The notes: generated by a model from the sequence alone, not told the origin. Shown: positions 10,826 to 20,742, numbered from the stretch's first letter. The stretch is DNA of 64,000 bases from Naumovozyma dairenensis CBS 421 (GCF_000227115.2 NC_016481.1:885259-949258), one strand, 5' to 3'. Numbers and translations are program-made.

Positions 10826-12862
10826 CTACCAGACATCTTCTTGGTATTTCCCTGCCGTTTTCAATGCCTTAACCATTTCTAAAGCTTCAGCTTCATTGAT
10901 GCCATGGCCTTTTTGTAATATATTAATAAAAGTACGACTAACATCTTTAGCCATTCTACCCGCGTCACCACATACATAAATATAGGCGCCCTTCTTTAAT
11001 AAATCCCAAATATCAGAAGACATCTCATTTAATTTATCTTGCACATAAACTTTTTTAGTACCCGGTACTCTAGAAAATGCAACGTTCATTTCAAATGATT
11101 CACCCAAAACAGTAGCATATTTAGACCATTCTTCTTGATATAAATAATCTTGCTCGTTTCTACAACCATAGAACAATATATGTTTACCTAATTTGATACT
11201 ATTATCCTTTTCCACTTGCGCAACACGTTCTCTAATAAACCCACGGAAGGGTGCTACACCTGTCCCTGGTCCGATCATAATTACTGGAGTCTCAATGTTC
11301 TGAGGTAATCTAAATGTTGATTGACGGACATGGACTGGTAACTTATAATTGGCAAATAAATCTCTTGGTCCATTTAAATCATAATGAACGGGCAATGGAT
11401 TTATTTCAGTAGATTGTAATTGCTTATTTTGAGCCAATTGAATATTCCTCAATAAATTAGTAGTGACACCAACAATATTAGAACCTGTTTTTGGATTTGG
11501 TGTATTTTCAACAACTGATGTGACATGGATGGTATTCCTTTCTGATAATGAGGATGATGAAATGGAGTAATAACGTGGTTGTAATTTTGGAATATTTTCA
11601 ATTAAGAATTCCCATGGAATGCTTTCCCATTTGGAACCGCCAGACAAGTATAATAAAGCGTCTGCAAGATTGAAATATTTGGATGTGATTTCTTGTTGGA
11701 ATGCATCTTTATCTTTAGCTAGTTTGGTCAATTTTTCCTTGATGGAACTATTTGGTGCAAATTGGATTAAATGTTCGAAAAACTGTCTTGACACAGGACC
11801 TGTAATCTCTAAATAATGTCTAATAACAGCACCGACGGTTGTTGGGCATGGAAAGGGAACCTTGATAGTCTTATCTTGGGATACCAAATTGAAAATTGTA
11901 TCTGGATTCAAGTTAAAGACATTCAAAAATTGTTGTACTTTTTCAGTAGCATTAGATGGCCAAATACCTAAATGGTCACCGGTGGAATATGAAATGTTAG
12001 AACTGGAAATATCAAATTCAGAATGGATACAATTACGTTCAACGGACGTGAATAATTCGTGAGATTTTATAATTGGTGCAATAAATGGTTGTGCAGCAGT
12101 GAATGGACCTGTAAATGCTGGTTCACTAGGTAAATACTTAGAAGTTGGTTCACCTAAGGAAACATGAGAATTAATTTCAGGTAACGTTTCATATTTGAAA
12201 GTAGATTTGAATTTATGTTCTTGTTCTTCCAGATGCAGTTTATTTTTCAATTCGGCCATAATACTTTCTTTCCAAGTTAGATAATCTTCATCGGTGGAAC
12301 CAGTAGCATCATCACCTTCTCCAATACTACCGAGCAAATTACCACCAGCACTTTGTAAATATTTCAAGACTTTTCTTGCAGCACCATTATAGAATTCATA
12401 AGTGGAGTTACCTAAACCAAAAATACTAAAGTTCAAGTTTGTTAATGAATTTTCGCCGGTAGTTGTAAGAAACGTTTCAAATGGAATGGCGCCATCGGGG
12501 AAATCACCTTCGCCATAAGTGGACATAAATATGGAAACCAAGACGTTATTTGGTAATTCACTTAGAGTGTCATAATCATAAAGTTCCAAGTCCGCACATA
12601 ATACATTCAGATTAAATTTGGATGATAATTCTTTAGAAAATTTCTTGGCATAATCTTCAGCGGTACCTGTTTGTGAACCAAATAGGACTAAATAGTTTTT
12701 ATTATTTTCTAATACCACTTGTACAATATCTCTAGAACCGGAATTGACAGCCGATATATGGTCGTCATTAGAAAAAATGAGTTCCTTTATAACGTCCCAT
12801 TTTTTATAGATGAAAAACAATATACAGATAACTGCAACTGTAAGTAAGTCTGTACTGTTCAT
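10826..12862 (-). CDS. NCP1: NADPH-cytochrome P450 reductase Ncp1
   Basis: This 678-residue diflavin reductase passes electrons from NADPH through FAD and FMN to P450 enzymes such as Erg11 in ergosterol synthesis, at the ER and outer mitochondrial membranes. Residues about 5-20 form a short membrane anchor. The FMN-binding FGSQTGTAEDYA lies at 61-72, the FAD motif RYYSISSSS near 430, the NADPH motif GPGTGVAPFRGF near 530, and the protein ends in the typical YQEDVW with C-terminal tryptophan. The frame is open 14 codons further upstream but only from TTG; the ATG at 12862 matches the S. cerevisiae start (691 residues). In S. cerevisiae this is YHR042W on chromosome VIII, yet here it sits beside chromosome IV genes. 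Confidence 0.95.
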   Translation of the reverse strand: MNSTDLLTVAVICILFFIYKKWDVIKELIFSNDDHISAVNSGSRDIVQVVLENNKNYLVLFGSQTGTAEDYAKKFSKELSSKFNLNVLCADLELYDYDTLSELPNNVLVSIFMSTYGEGDFPDGAIPFETFLTTTGENSLTNLNFSIFGLGNSTYEFYNGAARKVLKYLQSAGGNLLGSIGEGDDATGSTDEDYLTWKESIMAELKNKLHLEEQEHKFKSTFKYETLPEINSHVSLGEPTSKYLPSEPAFTGPFTAAQPFIAPIIKSHELFTSVERNCIHSEFDISSSNISYSTGDHLGIWPSNATEKVQQFLNVFNLNPDTIFNLVSQDKTIKVPFPCPTTVGAVIRHYLEITGPVSRQFFEHLIQFAPNSSIKEKLTKLAKDKDAFQQEITSKYFNLADALLYLSGGSKWESIPWEFLIENIPKLQPRYYSISSSSLSERNTIHVTSVVENTPNPKTGSNIVGVTTNLLRNIQLAQNKQLQSTEINPLPVHYDLNGPRDLFANYKLPVHVRQSTFRLPQNIETPVIMIGPGTGVAPFRGFIRERVAQVEKDNSIKLGKHILFYGCRNEQDYLYQEEWSKYATVLGESFEMNVAFSRVPGTKKVYVQDKLNEMSSDIWDLLKKGAYIYVCGDAGRMAKDVSRTFINILQKGHGINEAEALEMVKALKTAGKYQEDVW

Positions 12863-13559
12863 GCCTGATTGTACTGTTTTTTTGAAAGATCGTTTCAGTT
12901 GCAAGGATCAATTGAAACGTCTGGCTTCCCAATTCTTCAGATGTGGTGGATGAGCATTCACTTGTACTTCGAGATATACTCATGTTAAATTTATATATAG
13001 TCATGGCGAATCTACATCTCCCTTATCCTTATAATATTCATTTGCATAAACGACAAACTTCGAGGAATTTTTCAGTTTCGTTTAAAGACATACATATGTA
13101 CGTCGTTAAAATGCCTCTTTTTTTCTTTCGGCAGTGCGTTTTTTCGAAGTAGTACGAAGCAGCAGTGGAACTCTGCCCATTTACTTACTTACTTGAGTAA
13201 TTGGGTACTTGGCCATAGTATGCATATTGATTTGAAAGAAGATACGATCTGCTACCGGAGATAGTGGGGAAGATCTAGATATATATAATATAATACGGTG
13301 TACATCATAATTTTGAATTAGAAACTTTTTTTGTATTGTACATCAGAACAAAGGTTATTGAGTAGTTTTTATTACTGTTCCTATAGAATAGGTGACCACA
13401 GTCACTTGAATAGAAGAAAGTTTAATATTAGAGACATGGAGTCTAGTGTCTGATTATTTCTATATTTTTTCTGTCATAGTCCCTATGTTACAATTACAAT
13501 CACAAGCTCAAAATTCTAGGTCTTGTTCTTTAGTGATATTATTACATTATCACCTTCAT
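12863..13559. promoter_or_regulatory. NCP1 promoter and NSE3 3' region
   Basis: 697 bases. Two TCGTTTA boxes, like the core of the yeast sterol regulatory element bound by Upc2 and Ecm22, lie in opposite orientations at 13047-13053 (as TAAACGA) and 13078-13084, about 190-220 bases before the NCP1 start. A TTAC repeat lies near 13180. Short frames here look spurious. Confidence 0.5.
13047..13084. promoter_or_regulatory. Paired sterol-element-like TCGTTTA boxes
   Basis: Inverted copies of TCGTTTA, 31 bases apart, in the NCP1 promoter. Upc2/Ecm22 sites in ergosterol genes have the core TCGTATA or TCGTTTA/G. NCP1 is the electron donor of Erg11 and Erg1, so sterol control would make sense. Binding is inferred only. 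Confidence 0.4.
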
Positions 13560-14492
13560 TTAGACATGCACAGCTGGACCATATGCGTCTCCTATACTTT
13601 TTTGAATATCTTCTTTTAAACCTTCTGCCTCTGGTCCATCTAAATTCATTATTTCTTGTACTAACATCAGTAAAGAATCCAAACCAAACTCTGCCTGCGT
13701 TCTTCTCCCTATACGATATAAAATGAGACTGCCTTCGATATCAGATTTCTCCTCCAATTTGACAAGGTATTCCTTCTTCTCCAAGTTTTTCATTAAGTCA
13801 TCAATACTCCATTTCAAAATCGGTATTTTGGTACCATCTGTTGGTACCCCAAATTTTTCTAATGCAGATAGTAATTCTTGATGAAGAATATTATTCTTGG
13901 AAAATAAAACAATACACAATATGACACTCAAGAGACCTTTGAATACTAAATCTTGATCCACACTCAATTTATTTTCCAAAGTGTTCAAATTCTCTAAACC
14001 AACATCATCACCAACATACTGACCGTCAACTACTAAATCTTCATATGTCCTTATACTTTGTAACAATTTAAATTCGTCGAAATTCTTCAAATATGGCATC
14101 TTGTTGACAAGAATATAGCATGTTGCTCTGTAGCCCAATGCTTCTTCAACTTCCTTAGTTCTGTTCCCTGGATTCTTGTTGGAATTGTTATTACTGTTCG
14201 TAACATTGTTATTAACAATCTTAGATGGCAAACCTTTCAGTTCATATCCATACACATCACCCAATATATTATTGATCTCAGCAAAAACTTTATTAAAAGG
14301 AATATTCGAGATTTTCTGTTGGGAATAAATATCTCGTAGAACAGTCTTCAATTTGCTCTGAGTGATTATAGTATTTTGCGATTCAGCTGACGATAATAAA
14401 TACCTGACGGCCATAATAGCTACTGTATTCGTTTTATTTTGGCCATATGTTGGTGTGGCTGATTGTTCAATATACTCCTCACTATCGCTCAT
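13560..14492 (-). CDS. NSE3: Smc5/6 complex subunit Nse3 (MAGE family)
   Basis: This 310-residue protein is the MAGE-domain subunit of the Smc5/6 complex, which with Nse1 and Nse4 bridges the SMC heads and binds DNA during repair and replication. Blocks shared with S. cerevisiae Nse3 (303 residues) are YLLSSAESQNTIITQSKL, YGYELKGLPSK, DLVFKGLLSVILCIVLFSKN with NILHQEL, and YRIGRRTQAEFGL. A low-complexity asparagine run occurs near residue 100. The ATG at 14492 was chosen; the 13-codon upstream extension begins at TTG. It is followed on the same strand by NCP1. An MCB box and a Reb1-type site lie upstream. Confidence 0.93.
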   Translation of the reverse strand: MSDSEEYIEQSATPTYGQNKTNTVAIMAVRYLLSSAESQNTIITQSKLKTVLRDIYSQQKISNIPFNKVFAEINNILGDVYGYELKGLPSKIVNNNVTNSNNNSNKNPGNRTKEVEEALGYRATCYILVNKMPYLKNFDEFKLLQSIRTYEDLVVDGQYVGDDVGLENLNTLENKLSVDQDLVFKGLLSVILCIVLFSKNNILHQELLSALEKFGVPTDGTKIPILKWSIDDLMKNLEKKEYLVKLEEKSDIEGSLILYRIGRRTQAEFGLDSLLMLVQEIMNLDGPEAEGLKEDIQKSIGDAYGPAVHV

Positions 14493-14862
14493 TTTTTCTT
14501 TTAGATTCTTCTTTCTTTGTGTAGTTATCAAGCTAAGTATATTACTCGTCTTTCTAGGGTAATGATTGCTCTTCTATTACTACATCCATTACCCGTTGGT
14601 GTTGATTAGGCATTTCTGAAGCTGCTTATCAATAATTTTTCACTAACGCGTAAACAACGACGTCTCATATTATATATATACTTCTACAAACCATAATCTG
14701 GTGTAGCGCTAACACAGAAGACAAATCTGATATGGCTACCTATATCAATTAAAAAATAGTTCAAAGAAAAGCTTTTTTGTGGATATATATTACTGAATAA
14801 CTAAAAAAATAGAAAATTCCAAGTAGTTCTTTTTAGATGAGTCGGGAAACAAAACAATATAT
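14493..14862. promoter_or_regulatory. NSE3 promoter with Reb1 and MCB sites
   Basis: TTACCCG at 14589-14595 is a Reb1 core 97 bases before the NSE3 start, and ACGCGT at 14646-14651 is a perfect MCB box 154 bases before it. The far part is the 3' region of the inositol phosphatase gene. MCB boxes bind MBF and drive late-G1 expression, which would fit an Smc5/6 subunit. Confidence 0.55.
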
Positions 14863-15738
14863 CTAATACTCTAATGGACCAGCAACATGAGGCCAAAAGG
14901 ATTCTACATAATCTTTTTGTTCTTCTTTGGTACATCCCCCTCTAACTGCAAAATAACATCTCCTGTCGATGGGAATTTCCCATTCATTTGGATTACCACC
15001 AACCATCTTACCTCCTGTTTCCTCTAAGATACACCAACCTGCACAAACATCCCATGCCCAGCAACCACCTTCCCAATACGAATCCAACATCCCATTAGCA
15101 ACGTAACACATATTCATTGCTGCACTTCCTACACTTCTAAACCCGTGAATATATCCACCTTTGTCACTCAACAAATTTTTATAGGTAGCCATCTTCTTAT
15201 CGAAATTCCCTGAACCTTCAGATCTTTCAGCACCACCTTCTAATCCTACAACAGATTTTTGTAAAGTTAAAGGTCTCTTTGGGACATTAATCTTGAATGA
15301 ATTCAAATAAGCACCATTACCCTTAGAAGCATGGAATAATTGATTCAAATGAGGATTGAAAACTACACCAACAACAGGTTTTCCGTCCTCAGCTAACCCC
15401 AAAGAGGTACAACTATAAGGATATCCATGGATGAAATTAGTAGTACCATCAATTGGATCAACGATAAAAGTAGGGTCCTTAGAAATCTTAGTCTGGCCAG
15501 GGACATAACTTTCCTCCCCAATGAATTTAAAAGTAGGGTATTTCTTGTTTAGAGCTTCTTTGATGATCGATTCAACTTTCTTATCTACCACAGTGACCAG
15601 ATCCACCTGATTGGCTTTATCTTCGTAAGTGTCAAATTTTGTCCCAGTATGCTCTTTGATAATGGGGCCAATTTCTTCTTGGACTAATTTGACTAATGTT
15701 AATTCGATTTCTTTTAATTCTTCTTTTGATAATACCAT
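14863..15738 (-). CDS. INM2: Inositol monophosphatase (Inm1/Inm2)
   Basis: The 291-residue enzyme hydrolyses inositol monophosphates to free inositol with Mg2+ and is the classic lithium-sensitive target. Metal-site motifs are present: GEES at residues 74-77, DPIDGTTNF at 94-102 and WAWDVCAGW at 227-235. The lengths of S. cerevisiae Inm1 and Inm2 are 295 and 292. Position decides the name only weakly: flanking NSE3 and the YDR286C-like gene match INM2 (YDR287W), while YHR046C/INM1 neighbours NCP1 and AAP1 in S. cerevisiae. This may be the only copy retained here. Confidence 0.92.
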   Translation of the reverse strand: MVLSKEELKEIELTLVKLVQEEIGPIIKEHTGTKFDTYEDKANQVDLVTVVDKKVESIIKEALNKKYPTFKFIGEESYVPGQTKISKDPTFIVDPIDGTTNFIHGYPYSCTSLGLAEDGKPVVGVVFNPHLNQLFHASKGNGAYLNSFKINVPKRPLTLQKSVVGLEGGAERSEGSGNFDKKMATYKNLLSDKGGYIHGFRSVGSAAMNMCYVANGMLDSYWEGGCWAWDVCAGWCILEETGGKMVGGNPNEWEIPIDRRCYFAVRGGCTKEEQKDYVESFWPHVAGPLEY

Positions 15739-16159
15739 TTTGTGTTAAAATTTTTATTCTCCTTTGTGTGTATTCTTGATTAATTGAGAATATAACTTGC
15801 AATTGAATACTCTTATTCAAAACTGAGAGGTTGGCTATCCAAGTACTTCTTCCTTTAATATATACCCTTCCTTAATTTTAATAGTGAAAAGTTTCGGAGT
15901 GCAGTGCTCCAGAGAACGGGGAACTTCTATGTGTTAGTAGAATATTTCTCCAGGATTTTAAGCAGCAATTCGTACGGATGACACATTATCTATTCAACGT
16001 TGCATAGTCCAGCTAGTGCCTACGTAATTAACACGGAGATAATTGTTATCCAGACATATAGCTTTAAGGAAATAACTCCTAGACGTTTTTGGAAGGCTTA
16101 CTGTCGTGGCACCGTCGTTAAGTGAACGATAAATTACAACCAACCTTTGGAGGAACATT
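15739..16159. promoter_or_regulatory. Divergent promoter INM / YDR286C-like
   Basis: 421 bases between two divergent start codons. No further gene and no strong named site is seen. Confidence 0.5.
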
Positions 16160-16525
16160 ATGATTAGAAACTTACAAAGTATATCATCAAAAGTGTCTAT
16201 ACGGCCATTTAGTAGAGCATCAATTTTGTACAAGATCAGTGATATTCGATTAACATTGTATAGTAAACCCAACTGTGGATTATGTGAAGAAGCGAAAGAA
16301 ATAATCCAAGAAGATATATTGTCACAGGAGAAATTTAAAAGATATAAAGTTAAATTGAAAATAGTAAATATTGATGATTTGAAAAATAAAAAATGGTGGA
16401 TTAAATATTGTTTTGATGTCCCTGTACTTCATATTGAGAATGAGTCCAAGAAGGGGCAATTAGAGAGGGTTTTTCATAAAATGGATGAGAAGGAGATCCT
16501 AGATAAAATTGAAAAGATGAGATAG
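16160..16525 (+). CDS. YDR286C: Glutaredoxin-like protein, YDR286C family
   Basis: This 121-residue protein has a basic, serine-rich N-terminus that looks like a mitochondrial presequence (no acidic residue in the first 27), then a short thioredoxin fold with the CxxC motif CGLC at residues 39-42 in LTLYSKPNCGLCEEAKE. The later DVPVLHIEN block carries the cis-proline typical of thioredoxin folds. It resembles S. cerevisiae YDR286C (114 residues), a glutaredoxin-like protein of unknown substrate. Its 3' region holds a perfect Puf3 site, in keeping with a mitochondrial product. Confidence 0.85.
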   Translation: MIRNLQSISSKVSIRPFSRASILYKISDIRLTLYSKPNCGLCEEAKEIIQEDILSQEKFKRYKVKLKIVNIDDLKNKKWWIKYCFDVPVLHIENESKKGQLERVFHKMDEKEILDKIEKMR

Positions 16526-16548
16526 TAGTATCATACGGTTGTTAACAG

Positions 16549-16558
16549 CATGTAAATA
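16549..16558 (+). promoter_or_regulatory. Puf3 binding site in 3' UTR
   Basis: CATGTAAATA, the full Puf3 consensus with the extra upstream cytosine, starts 24 bases after the stop of the YDR286C-like gene. Puf3 binds messages of nuclear-encoded mitochondrial proteins. Confidence 0.65.
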
Positions 16559-16723
16559 TTAAAGGAGTCAGTAATATGGCTTAGTTAAAAGCTAGAGTAT
16601 CATCTATTACTACATTTAAAAAGTATGTTACATATTTCTTTGTACAAATTAGACCTCGTAGGTTCCCCTTTTGTTTACTTCAAAATGATTACTAATTTTT
16701 ATTTTACAAGCAAAACGAGTACG

Positions 16724-19444
16724 TTAATGTCTCCTCTTTTTTCTTCTTGTGTCAGCCTTTGAAAATTCTTCATCTTCTAGCAATAACAATTTTTTGCGTC
16801 CATGCCCTGGTGGTTTCATTGACGTATTACTTCTCTTAGTCTGTGTTTTAACAGTCTTGATTTGAATAGGGGAGGGATTCGTCAATTCTAAATCGTCATT
16901 CGATGACGAGGAAAGATCAAACTCATCACTATGATTTACAGATATAGATTGCGATAATATATCCTCTTTATGCTTGTTGTTCCTAAGATTGTTCTCATCC
17001 TTATTATCTTCATTGAACGTTCTCATATTTCCTTTAGTTATAGATACTGGAGGTGAATCATTGGTTCTTGTTGGTATCTTTAATTTTTCGTTTATTTCTA
17101 ACTGCTGTTTTAATTTGGTTTCCAACATAATAATTCGCTGATTTTTACTTTTCACTAGCGACTCGATCTCTTCTTTTTTATCACGAATTTCCAACTTCTC
17201 TGCTACAAGGTTTTGTTTCTCACAATTAAGTGAAATTATTTTCTCTTTCAGAACTCTTAATTCATTCACATTTTCCTCGTCCCCAAATGATTTTTCTTCT
17301 AGCGCTCTCTTTAATTTCCTGTTATCCTCTTCTAATTCCAGCTCCTGTGCTTTCAATTGAACTAATTCAACATTTAACCTTTGTACTTGTTCATTATTCT
17401 TTTGGAATTTATCCAACCTATCATTGTGATCCTTCTCATAACTAGCTTTAGATGCTTCTAATTGTTCCACCCTTTTTTTCAACATTTCATTCTTAGAATT
17501 CAAAACATTTGTTATCTCATTTTGTGATAATATCTTATTTTCACAATTTGATTTTTCAATTTTACTTACTTCTTGAACTTTTTCCAATTGTTCCTTATAA
17601 GACCTAACATTTTCTTGAAGTTCTTGTATGGTATCATTTAATTTCTGGTTCTTATCGACATGTCGAGATAATTCAATTGTTTTTTCTTCCAAAGATTTGA
17701 CAAGTTCATCATACTGAGCTTCTTTTGTACCTAGCTCTCTGATATTTTCTGTCTTCTGCTGTTGTAAAGAAGCCACTTGATTTTGCAGTTCTCCGATATC
17801 TGATTTGTACTTTTCACTAGTTGTCAACTGCAATTGATATTCTTGAATTAATTTGTTCAAATCATTAACCAATTGTACGGGTTCGGAGTTACTAATAAAA
17901 ATGGTCTCTTTGATATCTTTGACTATTTTGGATAATGCTTCTTGAGTTGTTTCATTACCATCGCATATTTTACCTTGAAGATTGTTCAATAATTGTGAAA
18001 TGTTCACTTTCTGCTCGAGGAATTGTTCTAGGATTTCTTTATGTGTTTCAATACCAGCTTTCTCAGACCGATCAGTTGTTTCCGTCCATAGTTGGTTTAA
18101 TTTAGTTGAAAGACTATATTTAAAGTATAAGTTAGTAACAAAAAATTCCATGGCTTCAAATTTGGAGTAAAAGTGTCTTATTAAATGTATAGTTACCANT
18201 TTATTTGCATCAGAAAGTTTGCCGACCAATATATTTTCGTATTTACCATATTGTTCTAACAATTGGCTACTAAGTTCAGTTTGTAACATAGTTTGTAAAT
18301 TTTCTTCTAAAAGGTTATTCCGATCCATATAATTCTTTCCTTGTATTTCCAAAAGGTGCTTAAATTCCTCTCTTAGCTCGATAAACTCTTGGAATAAAGA
18401 ACTATTTTTTATCTTTTCTTCACTCAATTGACCTGAATAATCATCTACTTCTCTCTTGAGATATTCAATTTCTTTATTTTTCTTGATAATTTCTATGTCT
18501 GTTTGCTTTTTGGAAACTTGCAACTTGTTCATTGAACTTTTCAGTTCCTCGATATCTGTATTATATTGATATATTCTCCTTTGTATCGATTCATGGGATT
18601 TTTTGAAGTCTGATAACTGTTGATCATTGACTGTTTTTTTACTTTTCAGATATTTTGATGATTCTTCTAAGTTCGAGAGCAATCGTTTAAACTGGTTAAC
18701 TTTCTCAGAGATTTTTTTAGAATCATTTTCGTAGTTACGTAATTGTGATTTCAACTTGTTGTTCTCTGTTTGTTGAAGTTGAACTTCATGTTTTAAATTT
18801 GCACATATTTTTTGTGTATTTGTAAAAGCTTCCAATAATACATCATTGGAGGTTGCATTTTCAGTAGTATTAGTAGTATTACTCTTGTTTAATTGAGCGA
18901 CATTTAATTTGCTTTTTGAGCTACTTAATTTAGCTTTAATATCACCATTATCAGGGTTTTTATTCTTCGATTTCGAGGTGGTTTTATTCTCCTTTGGAGG
19001 AATAGATACACTACGAACTTCTGTTATCTCAAAGTCCCCGTCATCTTCATCCTCATCGTCATCGTGTTCTGTATCATCAATTTGATCTTGACCATCTCCC
19101 GCTTCTTCATTTACAATGCGTTTAGATGTAGTGCGAACGTTATTGATAGAATGTTTAAAAGATTTTTGATGGTTCTTTTGGAATTCATAGTTACTATCTG
19201 TATATGAACCGTTAGATTCCATCAAAGATGTAAGGTCTGTAGTGTTAGTCCCATACGACTGGCCATCTTCTTGTTTATCATTTAGAAGTAGATCATCTAA
19301 AATGGATGAACTGCCCTCTCCCCCCGTGAGTGATAGATTTACCCCTTGATCATTCAAATCAGTCTCTTTGCCACGTAATTTTGAGAAAATATTATTGGAC
19401 CTTGCTTTGAATCCTAAAGAACTATCTCTAAAAAAATTCGACAT
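16724..19444 (-). CDS. ZIP1: Synaptonemal complex transverse filament protein Zip1
   Basis: The 906-residue protein has an unstructured acidic N-terminus (about 1-200, with an Asp/Glu run near 126-140), a very long coiled coil from about 205 to 790, and a basic Ser/Thr-rich C-terminus ending in RRKKRRH. This is the architecture of Zip1 (875 residues), which links homologous chromosome axes in meiosis. The start MSNFFRDSSLGFKAR and the position between YDR286C and DPP1 match ZIP1 (YDR285W). One base at 18199 is ambiguous (N) and leaves one residue unassigned; the frame is intact. Two URS1-like boxes lie upstream, as expected for an early meiotic gene. Confidence 0.9.
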   Translation of the reverse strand: MSNFFRDSSLGFKARSNNIFSKLRGKETDLNDQGVNLSLTGGEGSSSILDDLLLNDKQEDGQSYGTNTTDLTSLMESNGSYTDSNYEFQKNHQKSFKHSINNVRTTSKRIVNEEAGDGQDQIDDTEHDDDEDEDDGDFEITEVRSVSIPPKENKTTSKSKNKNPDNGDIKAKLSSSKSKLNVAQLNKSNTTNTTENATSNDVLLEAFTNTQKICANLKHEVQLQQTENNKLKSQLRNYENDSKKISEKVNQFKRLLSNLEESSKYLKSKKTVNDQQLSDFKKSHESIQRRIYQYNTDIEELKSSMNKLQVSKKQTDIEIIKKNKEIEYLKREVDDYSGQLSEEKIKNSSLFQEFIELREEFKHLLEIQGKNYMDRNNLLEENLQTMLQTELSSQLLEQYGKYENILVGKLSDANKXVTIHLIRHFYSKFEAMEFFVTNLYFKYSLSTKLNQLWTETTDRSEKAGIETHKEILEQFLEQKVNISQLLNNLQGKICDGNETTQEALSKIVKDIKETIFISNSEPVQLVNDLNKLIQEYQLQLTTSEKYKSDIGELQNQVASLQQQKTENIRELGTKEAQYDELVKSLEEKTIELSRHVDKNQKLNDTIQELQENVRSYKEQLEKVQEVSKIEKSNCENKILSQNEITNVLNSKNEMLKKRVEQLEASKASYEKDHNDRLDKFQKNNEQVQRLNVELVQLKAQELELEEDNRKLKRALEEKSFGDEENVNELRVLKEKIISLNCEKQNLVAEKLEIRDKKEEIESLVKSKNQRIIMLETKLKQQLEINEKLKIPTRTNDSPPVSITKGNMRTFNEDNKDENNLRNNKHKEDILSQSISVNHSDEFDLSSSSNDDLELTNPSPIQIKTVKTQTKRSNTSMKPPGHGRKKLLLLEDEEFSKADTRRKKRRH

Positions 19445-19504
19445 CCGTTTTCTTTCTTTCGATAGTATTGTTTTCTTCGATTATATCAACAGAGATATTA
19501 GAAT

Positions 19505-19514
19505 TAGCCGCCCA
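19505..19514 (+). promoter_or_regulatory. URS1-like site, ZIP1 promoter (proximal)
   Basis: TAGCCGCCCA matches the Ume6 consensus TAGCCGCCGA at 9 of 10 positions and lies about 60 bases before the ZIP1 start. Ume6 represses early meiotic genes in mitosis and, with Ime1, activates them in meiosis. Confidence 0.65.
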
Positions 19515-19778
19515 AGTTAAAGCACTGATCGAGTTATTCAAGAGGCAAAAAAAAAGGGGCGCTAGAAAGATCAATGGACAAAATACCAACTTTATAAAGT
19601 ACCTATAATCCTTTAAGTTCTAGTTCCTGGCTAATTATGATCGGTTACATCCTTTTTCCATGTACAATCGATAATGGCGGTCGATTTGTTTATGGTCGCC
19701 ACCAAAAATGATCTATTAACTCCATGCGTAAACTACCTTAATGATATCAAAGCCTGACAACGCGACTCAGCGGAGAAT

Positions 19779-19788
19779 TAGCCGCCAT
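19779..19788 (+). promoter_or_regulatory. URS1-like site, ZIP1 promoter (distal)
   Basis: TAGCCGCCAT keeps the invariant GCCGCC core of the Ume6 site and lies about 335 bases upstream of ZIP1. With the proximal copy, it makes meiotic control likely. Confidence 0.5.
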
Positions 19789-20580
19789 CGGCAGTTTTGT
19801 GAATCGCGGAATTGATTGAGCGTATAATCAAGCTGAAGATGCTTAGGAGTGTTTTATTCCTTTCTTCAAAAGGTATTTGGTTGACACTAGTGAATTTAAC
19901 ATTGAGTAAAGTAGTTTTACAAATTTAAAAACCGTAATAAAACCAAATGGACGAAATATATCACTACTTGGAACAAATGCGATGCCAATTCCCATATCAT
20001 ACTCTTTGGGTAATTAGTAGTCCATACTTCTAGGATTGACAAGATCAAAGCTTGCAGAGCCCAAATTTTCCTCTAATCTTGACGTAACTATATAATTAAG
20101 CTCGTATATCTTTTTCAAGAGACTCTGCAGTCCCAGCACATAACCCTCCTTTATAGATACATCTCTGAGTATTTTGACTTCTGTAGAATTTAGGGGCCAT
20201 TATCTCTCATATGATACATATATTCGTGTATACTAGGTTATATCACAAATTTCCTTATTTGATCTCCTATTGTCATTTGTATTACGGAAATGGGAAGATA
20301 ATCCGGCAATAGCTGCGATATACATTCGCATTTTTATTTGGGAAGGACTTGAGAAATATTAACTCCTTTTCCCTTGTGCTACTCACGACATATATTTTTT
20401 TCTTGGAGATCCAGTTCATCTGGAGAGTTTAGTATTTTTTAATTTACTAGGTTCTAATGAGAGTTGACTTAAACTAGGTCAGCTTATACGGGTACTTCCT
20501 AATAAAAGGTCTTTCATGTATGACTGAACACCCGGAACGGTCTCAAACTGTATAAAAGAACAAGCATTGAACTTTAATTC

Positions 20581-20742
20581 ATGTACACATATATGACGGA
20601 AAATTTAAAGGAAAATGATAAAGTGACCTGGGGGAACGCAGTTCACATTGTGTACGTTACCAATTCAACAGGAGAAATTCAAACTGTGTATTTGAAATTG
20701 AGCTTGATGATACTTTTTAGCACCTCTATTGACCGTACATAG
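20581..20742 (+). pseudogene. Small ORF or decayed gene, possibly TUDOR-like
   Basis: A 53-codon ATG frame begins MYTYMTENLKENDKVTWGN and has a TATAAAA box about 30 bases upstream. The segment LKENDKVTWGN resembles the start of the small fungal Hva1/DUF2945 TUDOR-like domain (pattern: GD.V.W..G), but the expected continuation is missing. It could be a decayed copy or chance. There is no support from codon patterns beyond this. Confidence 0.3.
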
